A DNA stretch of 54,940 bases from Vibrio ezurae NBRC 102218 (lineage in GTDB: Bacteria; Pseudomonadota; Gammaproteobacteria; Enterobacterales; Vibrionaceae). This document shows positions 16,947 through 26,639 of the stretch, piece after piece (position 1 is the stretch's first letter; each line of letters begins with the position of its first letter). Where the stretch lies: contig NZ_BATM01000023.1 of NCBI RefSeq assembly GCF_000467185.1, positions 1 to 54,940 of the forward strand, in the 5' to 3' direction. The notes beneath the pieces were generated by a model. The model saw nothing but the letters and a program-made list of their open reading frames with translations, made no database searches and had not been told where the DNA came from. A program made the translations under genes and the position numbers.

Positions 16947-18539
16947 TCACATGCGTGACAGTGTCACTAGTTGTTGGGTGTATTGATGTTTTGGGGCGTT
17001 AAATACTTGCTCTGTTGCTCCATATTCAATCACTTTTCCTTCTTTTAGCACCATAGTATCGTGACACAATGAACGGACGACATTCAGATCATGGCTAATA
17101 AAAAGATAGGTCAGCTTATATTTTATTTGTAATGCTTTAAGCAATTCGAGCACTTGCGCTTGAACGGTTCTATCGAGCGAAGAGGTGGGTTCATCTAATA
17201 AAATAAACTCAGGCTTTAGAATGAGGGCACGCGCGATAGCAATGCGCTGACGCTGTCCTCCTGAAAATTCATTCGGGTAGCGATGCCGAGTGTGAATATC
17301 AAGATCCACCTCTTCCATCACACGACAAATCTGCTCATCAATTTGCTGTGCGTTAAGGTCATGATGGACTCGCAATCCCTCACCAATAATTTGTGCCACA
17401 GACATTCTAGGGTTGAGGGCAGAGAAGGGGTCTTGAAACACCACTTGCATGCGGCTTCTTAGTGGCAGCATCTGTTTGCGATCCAGCTGCGATAGCGGAT
17501 GCTTATCAAAAATAATCTCACCTTGGCTTTCAATTAATCGTAAGATCGCCATACCTATGGTTGATTTTCCAGAACCACTTTCCCCTACTAAACCTAAAGT
17601 ATGTCCTTTCTTAAGCGTAAAACTCACCCCGGTAACGGCTTTGGTATGATCGATCACGCGTTTAAAGACGCCGCCCATAATAGGGAACCACACTTTGAGA
17701 TCGCAGGTTTCAATTAAAGTTGGGCTGTGTGCATCAGTAGCAACGGGTTGACCACTTGGGTCGGCATCAATGAGCATTTTTGTGTAAGGGTGCTTGGGCT
17801 GGTGGAATAATGAGTGGCAATCTGCGGTTTCTACTAACTTGCCTTCTTTCATGACGCACACACGGTTAGCGATGCGCTTTACAATGCTGAGATCATGGGT
17901 GATAAATAACATTGCCATTCCCAGCTCTTGTTGTAGCTCTTTGAGTAAATCAAGGATTTGCGCTTGTACTGACACGTCTAGCGCCGTTGTGGGCTCGTCC
18001 GCAATCAATAATTCGGGTTCGTTAATGAGCGCTAAAGCGATCATTACCCGCTGACGTTCACCACCGCTTAACTCATGCGGATAGGCATTGATTTTCCGTT
18101 CTGGATGGCGAATGCCCACTTTTTTTAACCAAGCTAAGGCCAAAGAGTGGGCTTTGTTGGCTCGTAAACCACGATGAATCTCGACGGTTTCAACTAATTG
18201 TTTGCCGATTTTGTGCAGGGGATTTAACGACACCATAGGTTCTTGAAAAATCATACCAATGCGTGCGCCGCGAACACCACGCATCTTGCGCTCAGATAAA
18301 GACAGCAGTTCTTGACCATCAAAATGGATGCAGCCTGATTGATAAACGGTACTCGCTTTGGGTAGCAAACGAAGAATTGCGTTGGCTGTGACCGACTTTC
18401 CGGAGCCGCTTTCTCCCACTAAGGCTAAGGTTTCACCTTTATGTACTGATAAGCTTATATTGTAAGTTACTGTTTTTGGGTTGTTTTTCCCGCCAAATGC
18501 CACCGATAGGTTGTTTATGTTGAGTAGCGGCTCTGTCAT
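16947..18539 (-). CDS. yejF: Peptide/microcin C ABC transporter ATPase YejF
   Basis: 530 aa with two fused ATP-binding domains, as in E. coli YejF. Walker A is GESGSGKS at residues 42-49 and again near 320; signature motifs are LSGGERQR and FSGGQRQR; Walker B segments are [10 protein letters not shown] and FILLDEPTS. It powers the YejABEF importer of oligopeptides and, in E. coli, microcin C. It is separated from yejE by a small gene on the opposite strand, so it needs its own promoter in 18540-18792. Confidence 0.94.
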   Translation of the reverse strand: MTEPLLNINNLSVAFGGKNNPKTVTYNISLSVHKGETLALVGESGSGKSVTANAILRLLPKASTVYQSGCIHFDGQELLSLSERKMRGVRGARIGMIFQEPMVSLNPLHKIGKQLVETVEIHRGLRANKAHSLALAWLKKVGIRHPERKINAYPHELSGGERQRVMIALALINEPELLIADEPTTALDVSVQAQILDLLKELQQELGMAMLFITHDLSIVKRIANRVCVMKEGKLVETADCHSLFHQPKHPYTKMLIDADPSGQPVATDAHSPTLIETCDLKVWFPIMGGVFKRVIDHTKAVTGVSFTLKKGHTLGLVGESGSGKSTIGMAILRLIESQGEIIFDKHPLSQLDRKQMLPLRSRMQVVFQDPFSALNPRMSVAQIIGEGLRVHHDLNAQQIDEQICRVMEEVDLDIHTRHRYPNEFSGGQRQRIAIARALILKPEFILLDEPTSSLDRTVQAQVLELLKALQIKYKLTYLFISHDLNVVRSLCHDTMVLKEGKVIEYGATEQVFNAPKHQYTQQLVTLSRM

Positions 18540-18718
18540 GTGAATGTCCTATTCATTGTACTTTGTAAGTCACAAATTAAAATGTTGAGTTTTTGGTCAA
18601 TAAAAATTGTGTCAAACGGGACACAGGCAATGTACGTTTACTAAACAATAATTGCGCATTAGCTCTCAATTTTTCAAATAATGTATAGCTCTATCAAAAA
18701 AACTGATATAAAGTTAAT

Positions 18719-18738
18719 TGTAGTATTTAAATACAACA
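18719..18738. promoter_or_regulatory. Palindrome in the yejF / small-gene divergent region
   Basis: GTATTTAAATAC (18723-18734) is a perfect 12-bp palindrome, extended to about 20 bp by TGT and ACA on the two sides with one mismatched pair. It sits between divergent genes, 55 bp before the small gene, and is a reasonable operator candidate. Its binding protein is unknown. Confidence 0.4.
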
Positions 18739-18792
18739 GATGGTTTTAACACTTTGTCTGGTGACCCCCCTAAACTGACTCAGGAGGCTAAA

Positions 18793-19035
18793 ATGCCAAA
18801 AGAAACTTACCAATCAGCTTACAGCCTCGCAAAAGAAGCGGAATTGCACCTTCAATTGCTGCAAAAATGCTTACGCTCTTTAGATGTCACTATCAACGAT
18901 GCCTTGCCTCAAGCAACATCACTGATTGAAAATATTTCTGCTCAAAGTGCTACTAGCCTTTCTGCAACCGCTGAGCTTGCGAATGAATTACGAGGCGCGA
19001 TTGCTAAAGCAAAGCTTTCTGAGCAAATGAGTTAA
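18793..19035 (+). CDS. Small helical protein of unknown function
   Basis: 80 aa with a near-ideal ribosome-binding site (CAGGAGG, 5 nt spacing) and a terminator 21 bp after the stop, so it is very likely expressed. The sequence is almost entirely helix-forming (Ala, Leu, Glu, Gln; no Trp, one Cys) with no signal peptide or membrane segment: EAELHLQLLQKCLRSL and AELANELRGAIAKAKL. I do not recognise the family. It lies on the plus strand between yejF and yejE, splitting the usual yejABEF order. Confidence 0.75.
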   Translation: MPKETYQSAYSLAKEAELHLQLLQKCLRSLDVTINDALPQATSLIENISAQSATSLSATAELANELRGAIAKAKLSEQMS

Positions 19036-19056
19036 TTATCTGTTCGTTTATCTTTT

Positions 19057-19082
19057 AAAAGGCGCTTATAGCGCCTTTTTTC
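19057..19082 (+). terminator. Rho-independent terminator
   Basis: AAAAGGCGC (19057-19065) pairs with GCGCCTTTT (19071-19079), 5-nt loop, followed by further T. Ends the 80-aa gene. Confidence 0.88.
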
Positions 19083-19109
19083 GTTTTAAGCTTGTTCTCG
19101 AGCATTTTT

Positions 19110-19138
19110 CCTGCGCTATTTCTGCATACTTAGTGTGA
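19110..19138. repeat. Shared element, copy 1 (CCTGCGCTATTTCTGC ... TAGTGTGA)
   Basis: CCTGCGCTATTTCTGC (19110-19125) followed by TAGTGTGA (19131-19138) recurs at 29226-29258. This copy runs into the 3' end of yejE, whose stop is at 19130-19132. It looks like a dispersed repeat or the end of one. Confidence 0.55.
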
Positions 19139-20143
19139 GTGTGGGTCAAAAGCATCGCGCACCGCTTCACCAATGAATACCAGCAAGCTCAGCATGATGG
19201 ATAGCACGACAAAGGCGGAGAATCCAAGCCAAGGTGCTTGTAAATTGGCTTTTCCTTGCGCCAACAGCTCACCTAATGATGGTGAGCCACTGGGTAAACC
19301 AAAGCCTAAGAAATCCAGCGAGGTCAATGTAGTGACTGAGCCTGATAAAATAAACGGAATCATTGTTAGGGTCGCGACCATGGCATTGGGCAACATGTGC
19401 CGACTGATAATACGTCGGTCACTGACCCCAAGCGCATGCGCCGCTTTAATGTAGTCAAAGTTGCGACAGCGCAAGAATTCGGCGCGAACGACACCCACTA
19501 AACTCATCCAACTAAATAACACCATGATGCCAAGTAGCCACCAAAAGTTTGGCTCAACAAAGCTGGATAAAATAATCAGCAAAAACAATGTTGGCATGCT
19601 AGACCAAACCTCGATAAAACGCTGTCCTATTAAGTCAAGCTTACCTCCGTAATAACCTTGGCTAGCACCGACAATGACCCCTATAAGGCTACTGATGATG
19701 GTGAGTACCACGCCAAATAATACCGAGATGCGAAAGCCATAAATAATTCGGGCCAGTACATCACGACCACGATCATCAGTGCCAAGCCAATTGGTTTTGT
19801 CTGGCGCAGACGGCGCTGGGGTGGGTAAATCATAATTGATGGTGTTGTAGCTAAAGCGAATGAGTGGCCAAACGATATAACCTTGTTCGTTGATAAGGTC
19901 TTGTACATACGGGTCGGTATAGTCGGCTTCAGCGACAAACTCTCCGCCGAAGTCGGTTTCAGAATAATGCTTAGCAATTGGGAAATACCAGCCATTGTCA
20001 AAGCTAATGAAGAGCGGCTTATCGTTTGCGACCAGCTCTGCAAATAAACTGATAGTAAACAAAACCATAAAGATCCACAGTGACCAATACCCGCGACGAT
20101 TGCTCTTGAAACGTTCAATACGTAATTTAAGTAGTGGATTCAT
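19130..20143 (-). CDS. yejE: Peptide/microcin C ABC transporter permease YejE
   Basis: 337 aa inner-membrane permease. An N-terminal helix (about 20-40) is followed by a periplasmic loop and the DppC-type BPD_transp domain (five helices, about 130-330). The coupling EAA-type loop is in HALGVSDRRIISRHMLPNA. The periplasmic loop segments DNGWYFPIAKHYSETDFGGE and NWLGTDDRGRDVLARIIYG are typical of YejE. It starts directly after the yejB stop (TAAATG), so the two are cotranscribed. Its extreme 3' end carries part of a repeated sequence. Confidence 0.94.
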   Translation of the reverse strand: MNPLLKLRIERFKSNRRGYWSLWIFMVLFTISLFAELVANDKPLFISFDNGWYFPIAKHYSETDFGGEFVAEADYTDPYVQDLINEQGYIVWPLIRFSYNTINYDLPTPAPSAPDKTNWLGTDDRGRDVLARIIYGFRISVLFGVVLTIISSLIGVIVGASQGYYGGKLDLIGQRFIEVWSSMPTLFLLIILSSFVEPNFWWLLGIMVLFSWMSLVGVVRAEFLRCRNFDYIKAAHALGVSDRRIISRHMLPNAMVATLTMIPFILSGSVTTLTSLDFLGFGLPSGSPSLGELLAQGKANLQAPWLGFSAFVVLSIMLSLLVFIGEAVRDAFDPHSH

Positions 20144-21235
20144 TTATCGCGCCTCAAAATCGATACGAGGATCGACCCAAGAATAGGTGAGATCGGAAAT
20201 AATACTGAGCACAAGCCCTAGTAACGTCATGATATATAAAGAAGAAAATACTACTGGGTAGTCTCTCTGAATGGTGGACTCAAAGCCAAGTAAGCCAATA
20301 CCTTCTAATGAAAACATCACTTCAATGAGCATAGAGCCTGTGAAAAAGATGCTGATAAAGGCACTAGGGAATCCAGCAATAATGATGAGCATTGCATTGC
20401 GAAATACATGCTTATACAGAATGTTGTTTTCATCCAAGCCTTTTGCTCTAGCCGTCACCACGTACTGTTTGTTTATTTCGTCAAGAAATGAGTTTTTGGT
20501 CAACATTGTTAGTGTGGCAAAACCGCCAATCACCATGGCTAGCGTCGGTAGGGCTAAGTGCCAGAAATAATCGATGACTTTCTGATACCAATTTAATGAA
20601 TCAAAGTTGGAAGACACTAAGCCGCGCAAGGGAAACCAATCCAAATAATTTCCGCTGGCAAACAAGATGATGAGTACAATCGCAAATAAAAAGCCGGGAA
20701 TAGCGTAGCCTACAATTACCAGTGCGCTGCTCCATATATCAAAGCGAGAACCGTGATGAATCGCTTTGATAATGCCTAAAGGTATCGACACTAAGTAAAT
20801 AATTAAGGTGCTCCAAAGCCCAAGGGAAATAGACACAGGTAACCTTTCGACAATCAAGTCAATGACATCGCCGCCTTTAAATAGACTTTCACCAAAGTTA
20901 AAGCAAATGTAGTTTTTAAGCATCTCAAAGTAACGAACATGCAATGGTTTATCAAAACCAAACTGTTTTTTAATGGCGTCGATGACTTCAGGGTCCATCC
21001 CTCTAGAACCGCGATAGCCTGTGGTTTGTGCATCGTTACCTGCGGCGCTGAGTTCAACTTCTTGACCGCCGCCGCTAAAGCGTTCCATAACCCCTGAATC
21101 TAAACCTTCCATCTGAGCAATGGCTTGTTCAACAGGTCCTCCAGGCGCAATCTGAATGACAAAAAAGTTAATAGTGATGATGGCCCACAAGGTAGGGATG
21201 ACAAGCAAAAGTCGTCGGATGATATAAGCTGACAT
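20144..21235 (-). CDS. yejB: Peptide/microcin C ABC transporter permease YejB
   Basis: 363 aa DppB-type permease: an N-terminal anchor [19 protein letters not shown], a periplasmic insert (about 45-90) and five further helices with the coupling-loop segment [19 protein letters not shown]. It pairs with YejE to form the pore; YejA delivers substrate and YejF powers transport. The yejB stop and yejE start are adjacent. A GC-rich hairpin separates it from yejA upstream, which may set their relative expression. Confidence 0.94.
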   Translation of the reverse strand: MSAYIIRRLLLVIPTLWAIITINFFVIQIAPGGPVEQAIAQMEGLDSGVMERFSGGGQEVELSAAGNDAQTTGYRGSRGMDPEVIDAIKKQFGFDKPLHVRYFEMLKNYICFNFGESLFKGGDVIDLIVERLPVSISLGLWSTLIIYLVSIPLGIIKAIHHGSRFDIWSSALVIVGYAIPGFLFAIVLIILFASGNYLDWFPLRGLVSSNFDSLNWYQKVIDYFWHLALPTLAMVIGGFATLTMLTKNSFLDEINKQYVVTARAKGLDENNILYKHVFRNAMLIIIAGFPSAFISIFFTGSMLIEVMFSLEGIGLLGFESTIQRDYPVVFSSLYIMTLLGLVLSIISDLTYSWVDPRIDFEAR

Positions 21236-21263
21236 TGCTACTCTATGTGTAAATTTGAAGACA

Positions 21264-21282
21264 AGGGGGATAGTCTCCCCCT
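21264..21282 (-). promoter_or_regulatory. Intercistronic hairpin between yejA and yejB
   Basis: AGGGGGA (21264-21270) and TCCCCCT (21276-21282) form a 7-bp, GC-rich stem with a 5-nt loop, with no U run. Such hairpins after binding-protein genes commonly stabilise the upstream mRNA or attenuate downstream genes; that role is inferred. Confidence 0.55.
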
Positions 21283-21321
21283 ACGTATCGATTGATATCG
21301 ACCAAGGCTTAGACGCATGCT

Positions 21322-23130
21322 TTAGCGTCGTTTCGCTGGCAACTTTTGTGCTTTTGTCGTATCGACCCACCAAGTATCTAATCCCAGATCGTACTCAGGG
21401 CGAATATCCGGTCGGGAGAACTTATCCCAACTGGCAACGCGAAAACGACTGGTGTGCCACGCCGGAATAACATAAAAGTTCCAAGTAAGCACGCGATCGA
21501 GGGCAGGGCCCAGCGCTTTTAATTTTTCAGGGTCTTGCTGATGAAGATCAATTTGTTCGGTTAAGTAATCAATCGCCTTATTGTTCACACCCGCTTGATT
21601 ATAGGTACTGTCAATGTAGTGACTGTTCCAAGCGATTTTTAATCCGTTATTTGGATAAGGATTCGCGGAGTATGATGAGAAGATCATATCGTAATCTCGT
21701 TCGTGCCAGCGCTTAAGGTATTGAGTGGTATCAACGGTTCGAATTTTCATGTTAATGCCTAAATTACTGAGGTTTTTCTTCAGCGGATCGGCGATTCTTT
21801 CGGTTGTTGGGCTATACACCATTAACTCAAATTCAAACGGTTTTCCGGTTTTAGTATGGGTGAGTACCCCTTTTTGTATTTCCCATCCAGCCTCTTTTAA
21901 TAGCGTTAATGCACTGCGCATTTGGCTGCGAATACGCCCAGAACCATCACTGCGTGGTGGTACATAAGCTTGGCCAAAGACTCGGTTAGGAATTTGCCCT
22001 TTTAGGGGAGACAACACCTCAAGTTCGGAGGAGCTAGGCAGGCCTTTTGCTTGATAAGGCGTATTTTGGAAATAGCTGTTGGTGCGAGCGTACTGCCCGT
22101 AGAACATGTTTTTGTTCATCCATTCAAAATCGAGAGCATAGGTCAGCGCTTCACGGACTTTGGGCTGTTTAAAAATGTCGCTTTCAGTATTGTAAATAAA
22201 CCCTTGCATGCCACGAGGCATGGTATTGCTGATTTCTTCTTTAACGATATAGCCTTTATCAAAATTACTGCCTGTATAAGCGGTGGCCCAAAATTTGGCG
22301 GTGCCTTCTTGTCGTAAATCGTATTCACCCGCTTTAAAGGCTTCTAGCATTACGGTGTCATCGCGATAGTAATCGTATTGAATTTGGTCAAAGTTGTTTC
22401 GGCCTACGTTGACCGGAAGATCTTGCGCCCAATAATCTTTAACTCGAGCATATGTGATGCTTTGGCCTGGCTTAAACGAGTCCACTTTATACGGGCCACT
22501 GCCAATGGGTGGCTCAGAGAGGGGCTGGCTTAAGTCTTTATCTTTCCAGAAGTGTGCCGGTAATACAGCACTACGTTGTACAAAAGAAAACAACACATCT
22601 CTATCGGATTTAAGCATATCGATGCGTACGGTTTTGTCATTGAGCGCTTTCACCGACTTTATGTTTTTATAATATGTCTTGTATTGAGGCACGCCTTGTT
22701 TAAGAAACTTTTGGAAGGTAAATTCCACATCTTTTGCGGTAATGGGCATGCCATCGTGAAACTTTGCTTTAGGGTTGATATCCACTTCCATCCACAAATA
22801 GTCGTCACTGTAACGTAGCTTTTCAGCAATTAAGGGATAAGAGGTATTAATTTCATCAGTGGGTGAGAACATCAAAGTGTCATAGAGTTCGCCGGTCATT
22901 TGTCCGGATTTACCTCGAGACGCGTAGCGGTTAAAACTGTCGTAGGTGCCCATGGCGGCGTAAGTCACATGGCCTCCTTTCGGAGCGTGTGGATTTACGT
23001 ATTCTAGGTGGGGGAAATTAGCAGGGTATTTTGCCTCGCCAAAACCGGATAGATGTGTAGATTCAATCACCTGCGCGTGAAGCCATGGTGAACTAAAAAC
23101 AGCGGCTATCAATAGCGTCCTTACTAACAT
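21322..23130 (-). CDS. yejA: Peptide/microcin C ABC transporter substrate-binding protein YejA
   Basis: 602 aa periplasmic family-5 solute-binding protein. The signal peptide MLVRTLLIAAVFSSPWLHA precedes QVIESTHLSGFGE. Family segments include YVNPHAPKGGHVTYAAMGTY, LMFSPTDEINTSYPLIAE and SGPYKVDSFKPGQSITYAR. It captures oligopeptides for YejBEF. The frame opens at 23142, but GGAGC precedes the ATG at 23130, where the signal peptide begins. It is the first gene of yejABE; its promoter must lie in 23131-23436. Confidence 0.94.
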   Translation of the reverse strand: MLVRTLLIAAVFSSPWLHAQVIESTHLSGFGEAKYPANFPHLEYVNPHAPKGGHVTYAAMGTYDSFNRYASRGKSGQMTGELYDTLMFSPTDEINTSYPLIAEKLRYSDDYLWMEVDINPKAKFHDGMPITAKDVEFTFQKFLKQGVPQYKTYYKNIKSVKALNDKTVRIDMLKSDRDVLFSFVQRSAVLPAHFWKDKDLSQPLSEPPIGSGPYKVDSFKPGQSITYARVKDYWAQDLPVNVGRNNFDQIQYDYYRDDTVMLEAFKAGEYDLRQEGTAKFWATAYTGSNFDKGYIVKEEISNTMPRGMQGFIYNTESDIFKQPKVREALTYALDFEWMNKNMFYGQYARTNSYFQNTPYQAKGLPSSSELEVLSPLKGQIPNRVFGQAYVPPRSDGSGRIRSQMRSALTLLKEAGWEIQKGVLTHTKTGKPFEFELMVYSPTTERIADPLKKNLSNLGINMKIRTVDTTQYLKRWHERDYDMIFSSYSANPYPNNGLKIAWNSHYIDSTYNQAGVNNKAIDYLTEQIDLHQQDPEKLKALGPALDRVLTWNFYVIPAWHTSRFRVASWDKFSRPDIRPEYDLGLDTWWVDTTKAQKLPAKRR

Positions 23131-23436
23131 GTTGTGCTCCATTCCCTAAATTGACGTATTACGCTTGAGTCTTATACGCAACTGATTGTACTTATTATCT
23201 TAGCTAAAACACAGGTCAGTACTTCAATAATAGTGATAAATATTGTGTTGCTGTGCGCAGAACTTTAAATAGCGTCAGACAAAATACAGTAAAGGAGGCT
23301 TATTGAGCATCTGTCGCTGGAAATATGACCGCTACCGTTTGGAGGTAACGAAATAACGCAAAAATGCCATATGGATAGAGTTATTGATTAGTTTAAAGGT
23401 ATATACTAAATGTATGTACAAAGATAAGAGTAACTA
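23131..23436. other. Divergent intergenic region with a possible 17-residue ORF
   Basis: About 306 bp between yejA and the 130-aa gene. Within it, AAAGGAGG (23291-23298) is followed at 4 nt by TTG (23303) and a frame of 17 codons ending at TAA 23354-23356, reading MSICRWKYDRYRLEVTK. It is not in frame with the next gene. It could be a leader peptide or a chance frame. GTATATAC near 23400 is palindromic and may be part of a promoter. Confidence 0.35.
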
Positions 23437-23829
23437 ATGCGCGAACCGCAAGATGAGATTTTAAGTGGAGAACTACTTAAAGAGCACAACACTGTGCACG
23501 CGATGATCACGATTTATTGCGCCAAACATCACCATGGCCAACAGGGATTATGCGCGCAATGCACAAGTTTAAGTAACTACGCTAAAACCAAGTTAGATCG
23601 ATGTGTTTTTGGGCAAGGTAAGCCGACTTGTAATCAATGCCCCGTGCATTGTTATCGACCGGAGTTTAAGCAACAAATGAGAGCTGTGATGCGCTTTTCA
23701 GGTCCGAGAATGCTATTAACACATCCATTATTGGCGATAAGGCATTTAATGCATGAGAGAAAGCCTGCCCCAGAACTGCCCAAACACAATGTGTCGAATC
23801 GTCACTTAAGAAAGCAGGCTAAACAATAA
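23437..23829 (+). CDS. Nitrous oxide-stimulated promoter family protein
   Basis: 130 aa. The Cys/His-rich core matches the family: MITIYCAKHHHG, LCAQCTSLSNYAKTKLDRC and CNQCPVHCYRPEFKQQMRAV, probably a metal-binding site. The family is named from an early promoter study and its biochemical role is unknown. The C-terminus is basic (HLRKQAKQ). It ends 58 bp from convergent rhlE, with a nested inverted repeat in between. Confidence 0.85.
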   Translation: MREPQDEILSGELLKEHNTVHAMITIYCAKHHHGQQGLCAQCTSLSNYAKTKLDRCVFGQGKPTCNQCPVHCYRPEFKQQMRAVMRFSGPRMLLTHPLLAIRHLMHERKPAPELPKHNVSNRHLRKQAKQ

Positions 23830-23832
23830 TCA

Positions 23833-23898
23833 ATAATCAATAAACAGAGCGGTGCGATGTACACCGCTATATGTGATGTGGTGTTGTTTATTGATTAT
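23833..23898. terminator. Nested inverted repeats between convergent genes
   Basis: Outer arms ATAATCAATAAACA (23833-23846) and TGTTTATTGATTAT (23885-23898) are a perfect 14-bp pair. Inside is a second stem, AGCGGTG (23848-23854) with CACCGCT (23862-23868). The right outer arm includes the last codons of rhlE. It probably acts as a bidirectional terminator, although the U tracts are weak. Confidence 0.55.
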
Positions 23899-25342
23899 GG
23901 TTTGAGTTAGCTTTACCAGAACCGTTTTGAGGCGTGCCAAAACTGCGTTGCGGACGACGACCTCTTGCTGGCTTATTCGCTCCCTCATTTGCTGAGGTAT
24001 TTCCTTTATTGTTGCTTTGACCAGACTGTCCGCCTTTTTGCGCAGCGCCTTGTGGTTTACCTTTGGACGAATGGCGGCGGTTTTTATTTGCCGGTTTGTG
24101 CCCGTTTGCATTGTCCGCTGAGCGTTGTCCGTCTTGGTGTCCTGTTTTCGCTTTCTTAGGTTTCTTCGGGCGAATAGGGCGCGTATCCAGTCTAGATTCT
24201 GGCAGTGGATTAACCGGTTGGAATCCAGGCATTACGTGACGCTCAAGAACCTTACCGATTAAACGTTCAATAGCAAATAACTCTTTAGCTTCGTCAGCGC
24301 ATACTAATGAATAGGCTTTGCCTGTTTCACCCGCGCGACCGGTTCGACCAATGCGGTGCACATAGTCTTCTGATACGTGCGGCAAATCAAAGTTCACCAC
24401 TTGTGGCAATTGAGGGATATCTAAACCGCGCGCAGCAATATCAGTGGCGACTAATACGCGGATTTTGCCCGTTTTAAATTCTTCTAATGCTTTGGTGCGG
24501 GCGCCTTGGCTTTTGTTTCCGTGAATAGGTAATGCTGAAATATTTTCGGCTTCTAAGAAGCGCGCTAAGCGGTTTGCACCGTGCTTAGTTTTACTAAACA
24601 CTAACACCTGTTGCCATTCACCTTGCTTAATCAAATTCGCCAAGATGGCTGATTTTTGCTTTTTATCAGAAACGTAAATACTTTGCTCAACAAGCTGAGT
24701 GGTTGAGTTAGGTGGGTTTACCGACACTTCGACAGGGTTATTAACCAAGCCACGTGCTAAATCACGAATTTCTGGAGAGAAAGTGGCGGAAAACAGTAGG
24801 TTTTGACGCTGTTTTGGCAGTAAATCAAGAATTCGCTTTATGTCGCGAAAGAACCCCATATCCAGCATGCGATCCGCTTCGTCCAGCACCAGCACTTCTA
24901 GTTGCGAAAATTTCACCGCGTTTTGGCTATGCAGATCTAATAAGCGACCTGGCGTTGCCACCAAAACATCACAACCTTTGCGAAGGTTGAGCATTTGTGG
25001 GTTAATTTTTACGCCGCCAAATACCACTGTGGAAGTGGTTTCAAGGTGTGCGCTGTATTGAACAACACTATCATGAACTTGAGCCGCTAATTCGCGAGTG
25101 GGCGTTAAGATTAACGCGCGGACATGATTTCCCTTAGGTCTTGGGCCTGAGCTTAATCTTTCTAACAATGGCAAACTGAAACCGCCGGTTTTACCGGTAC
25201 CGGTTTGCGCAGCTGCCATGACGTCTTTACCTGCAATAATGGCAGGGATAGCTTTCTCTTGGATAGGGGAAGCCTTTGTATAACCTAGATCGTCAATAGC
25301 GCGAAGAATAGGGGCAGATAGACCAAGGGAGTCAAAACTCAT
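23888..25342 (-). CDS. rhlE: DEAD-box ATP-dependent RNA helicase RhlE
   Basis: 484 aa. Motifs in order: Q motif region [20 protein letters not shown], motif [10 protein letters not shown], Ia PTRELAAQ, Ib [62 protein letters not shown]. The tail (about 385-484) is basic, low-complexity and rich in Lys, Gly, Asn and Gln, as in RhlE proteins that act on rRNA and ribosome assembly. The N-terminus is nearly identical to E. coli RhlE. A second RhlE-like helicase lies at 27923-29194. Confidence 0.93.
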   Translation of the reverse strand: MSFDSLGLSAPILRAIDDLGYTKASPIQEKAIPAIIAGKDVMAAAQTGTGKTGGFSLPLLERLSSGPRPKGNHVRALILTPTRELAAQVHDSVVQYSAHLETTSTVVFGGVKINPQMLNLRKGCDVLVATPGRLLDLHSQNAVKFSQLEVLVLDEADRMLDMGFFRDIKRILDLLPKQRQNLLFSATFSPEIRDLARGLVNNPVEVSVNPPNSTTQLVEQSIYVSDKKQKSAILANLIKQGEWQQVLVFSKTKHGANRLARFLEAENISALPIHGNKSQGARTKALEEFKTGKIRVLVATDIAARGLDIPQLPQVVNFDLPHVSEDYVHRIGRTGRAGETGKAYSLVCADEAKELFAIERLIGKVLERHVMPGFQPVNPLPESRLDTRPIRPKKPKKAKTGHQDGQRSADNANGHKPANKNRRHSSKGKPQGAAQKGGQSGQSNNKGNTSANEGANKPARGRRPQRSFGTPQNGSGKANSNHNQ

Positions 25343-25524
25343 AGATGTTCTCGATGTGAAAGGGTGGAGGCGGATTTGCCTGCAAACTAAGAAACTAGTA
25401 GGAGCGTAGTTGAATAAAGTAGAAAACGCTCACCTTCTTGGGAAGGAGCGCTATTTTGCGTTCTTTCAGCTAAGACATCAATAAGAATCTACGGCCTAGC
25501 CAATAACTCAGGTATTTATCCAAG

Positions 25525-25556
25525 AAAAAGGGAAGAAATGCACAGACCTCTTCCCC
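25525..25556 (-). terminator. Terminator of the PAP2 phosphatase gene
   Basis: On the minus strand a 7-bp stem (GGGAAGA 25530-25536 with TCTTCCC 25549-25555) is followed by a run of U (AAAAA at 25525-25529 on the plus strand), about 25 bp after the stop. Confidence 0.7.
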
Positions 25557-25578
25557 AAAATACGGCCAGTTTGCCAAA

Positions 25579-26292
25579 CTAAGGCAAACGTGAAGAGGGT
25601 GCGGGAATGAACATCGCAATGATTCCAACCACCAGCGCTGAGCCCATGAGATCTTCAGGTCTATGCATACCCAGCCAAAGACGACTGTAGGCCACCCCTA
25701 GCGCCCAAACAAATAGTACCGATAGGGCCAAATATTGTTTGCGCTGCACAAATAAACCGCCAAAGAAAAACAAGCACAACGCCACAAAAACCGTGTGCCC
25801 CGATGGGAACGAATAGTCTGTTTCTCCTTGCCAATGAATGGTGCGCCAATGTGAGACGCTTTGTGATGCTTGAGCAATCACCGCATTTTGATCTGGCGTA
25901 TCGAGATGATAAAAGTCTTGCGGAGAATCCACTAAATGCAATTGTGTTAGTGCTTCTGTATATGGACGAGGGCTTTGAGTGACTTTTTTCAATAGTGATT
26001 TAGCGCCAAAAGACAGTACCAACAGCACCCCAAGCTGAACCATTAACATCAACAAGCGTTTTCTGTTGGGGGTTTTGATTGCGATGGCGACAACTAAAGC
26101 CGCTAAGGTGATCAAAAAACCTTGCTTACCTGCTGAGTAGGTTAAATAAGTAAATATCACTCCAAAAATACTTGAATCTGAACTTAGTAAGTCTACGGAT
26201 GGGATAACAGAGGTGAAAAGGGTTACGGCAATAAGAAACCCCCCGACAACCAAAAGACCACTAATATTATTTTTCCAGTATTGTAAATTCAT
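25579..26292 (-). CDS. PAP2-superfamily membrane phosphatase (PgpB-like)
   Basis: 237 aa integral membrane protein with about six helices. It carries all three phosphatase signatures: KSLLKKVTQSPRP, SFPSGHTVF and SRLWLGMHRPEDLMGS. This family dephosphorylates phosphatidylglycerophosphate, undecaprenyl pyrophosphate or phosphatidic acid at the membrane. The layout resembles E. coli PgpB (254 aa), but the substrate cannot be fixed. The open frame extends 147 nt further upstream, but AAAGG lies just before the ATG at 26292 and the added residues look non-coding. Confidence 0.88.
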   Translation of the reverse strand: MNLQYWKNNISGLLVVGGFLIAVTLFTSVIPSVDLLSSDSSIFGVIFTYLTYSAGKQGFLITLAALVVAIAIKTPNRKRLLMLMVQLGVLLVLSFGAKSLLKKVTQSPRPYTEALTQLHLVDSPQDFYHLDTPDQNAVIAQASQSVSHWRTIHWQGETDYSFPSGHTVFVALCLFFFGGLFVQRKQYLALSVLFVWALGVAYSRLWLGMHRPEDLMGSALVVGIIAMFIPAPSSRLP

Positions 26293-26639
26293 CTTGCCTT
26301 TAGCTCTTAATATGTTGATTTGAACAGTGTAACGTGTAGAACGCATTGCTCGTAAAACTGAAACTAATATTTCGTTCAGATGCTGATTATATGGGCGAGT
26401 ATCTGCGCTTTCGCATGCTACTTTACTCGGCATGCGCACAATACTTGAAATCTTTGCTGTCGATTGTCAAAACGAGGCGAATTTTTCCATAAGTCTAGCC
26501 AACCGGCGGATATTTACGCGTCAGTAATTTTCGGCTGTTAAATCAGTAAATCATCGAGCCTTTACTTTAGGCATTACATAATAGCACCTTGACAGTGACA
26601 AGGTTTCCCACTTAGCTGTAAACAAGGTGGACCATAAAA

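Noticed and set aside
19681..20118. 145-aa minus-strand frame within yejE
   Set aside because: It lies fully inside yejE in another frame, has no family features and low plausibility.
24754..25061. Plus-strand frames opposite rhlE
   Set aside because: Shadow frames on the complementary strand of a conserved helicase; no start signals.
26585..26629. Riboswitch or thermosensor over the DUF1439 ribosome-binding site
   Set aside because: Only a 7-bp complementarity is visible; too weak to call as an element, though noted in that gene's entry.
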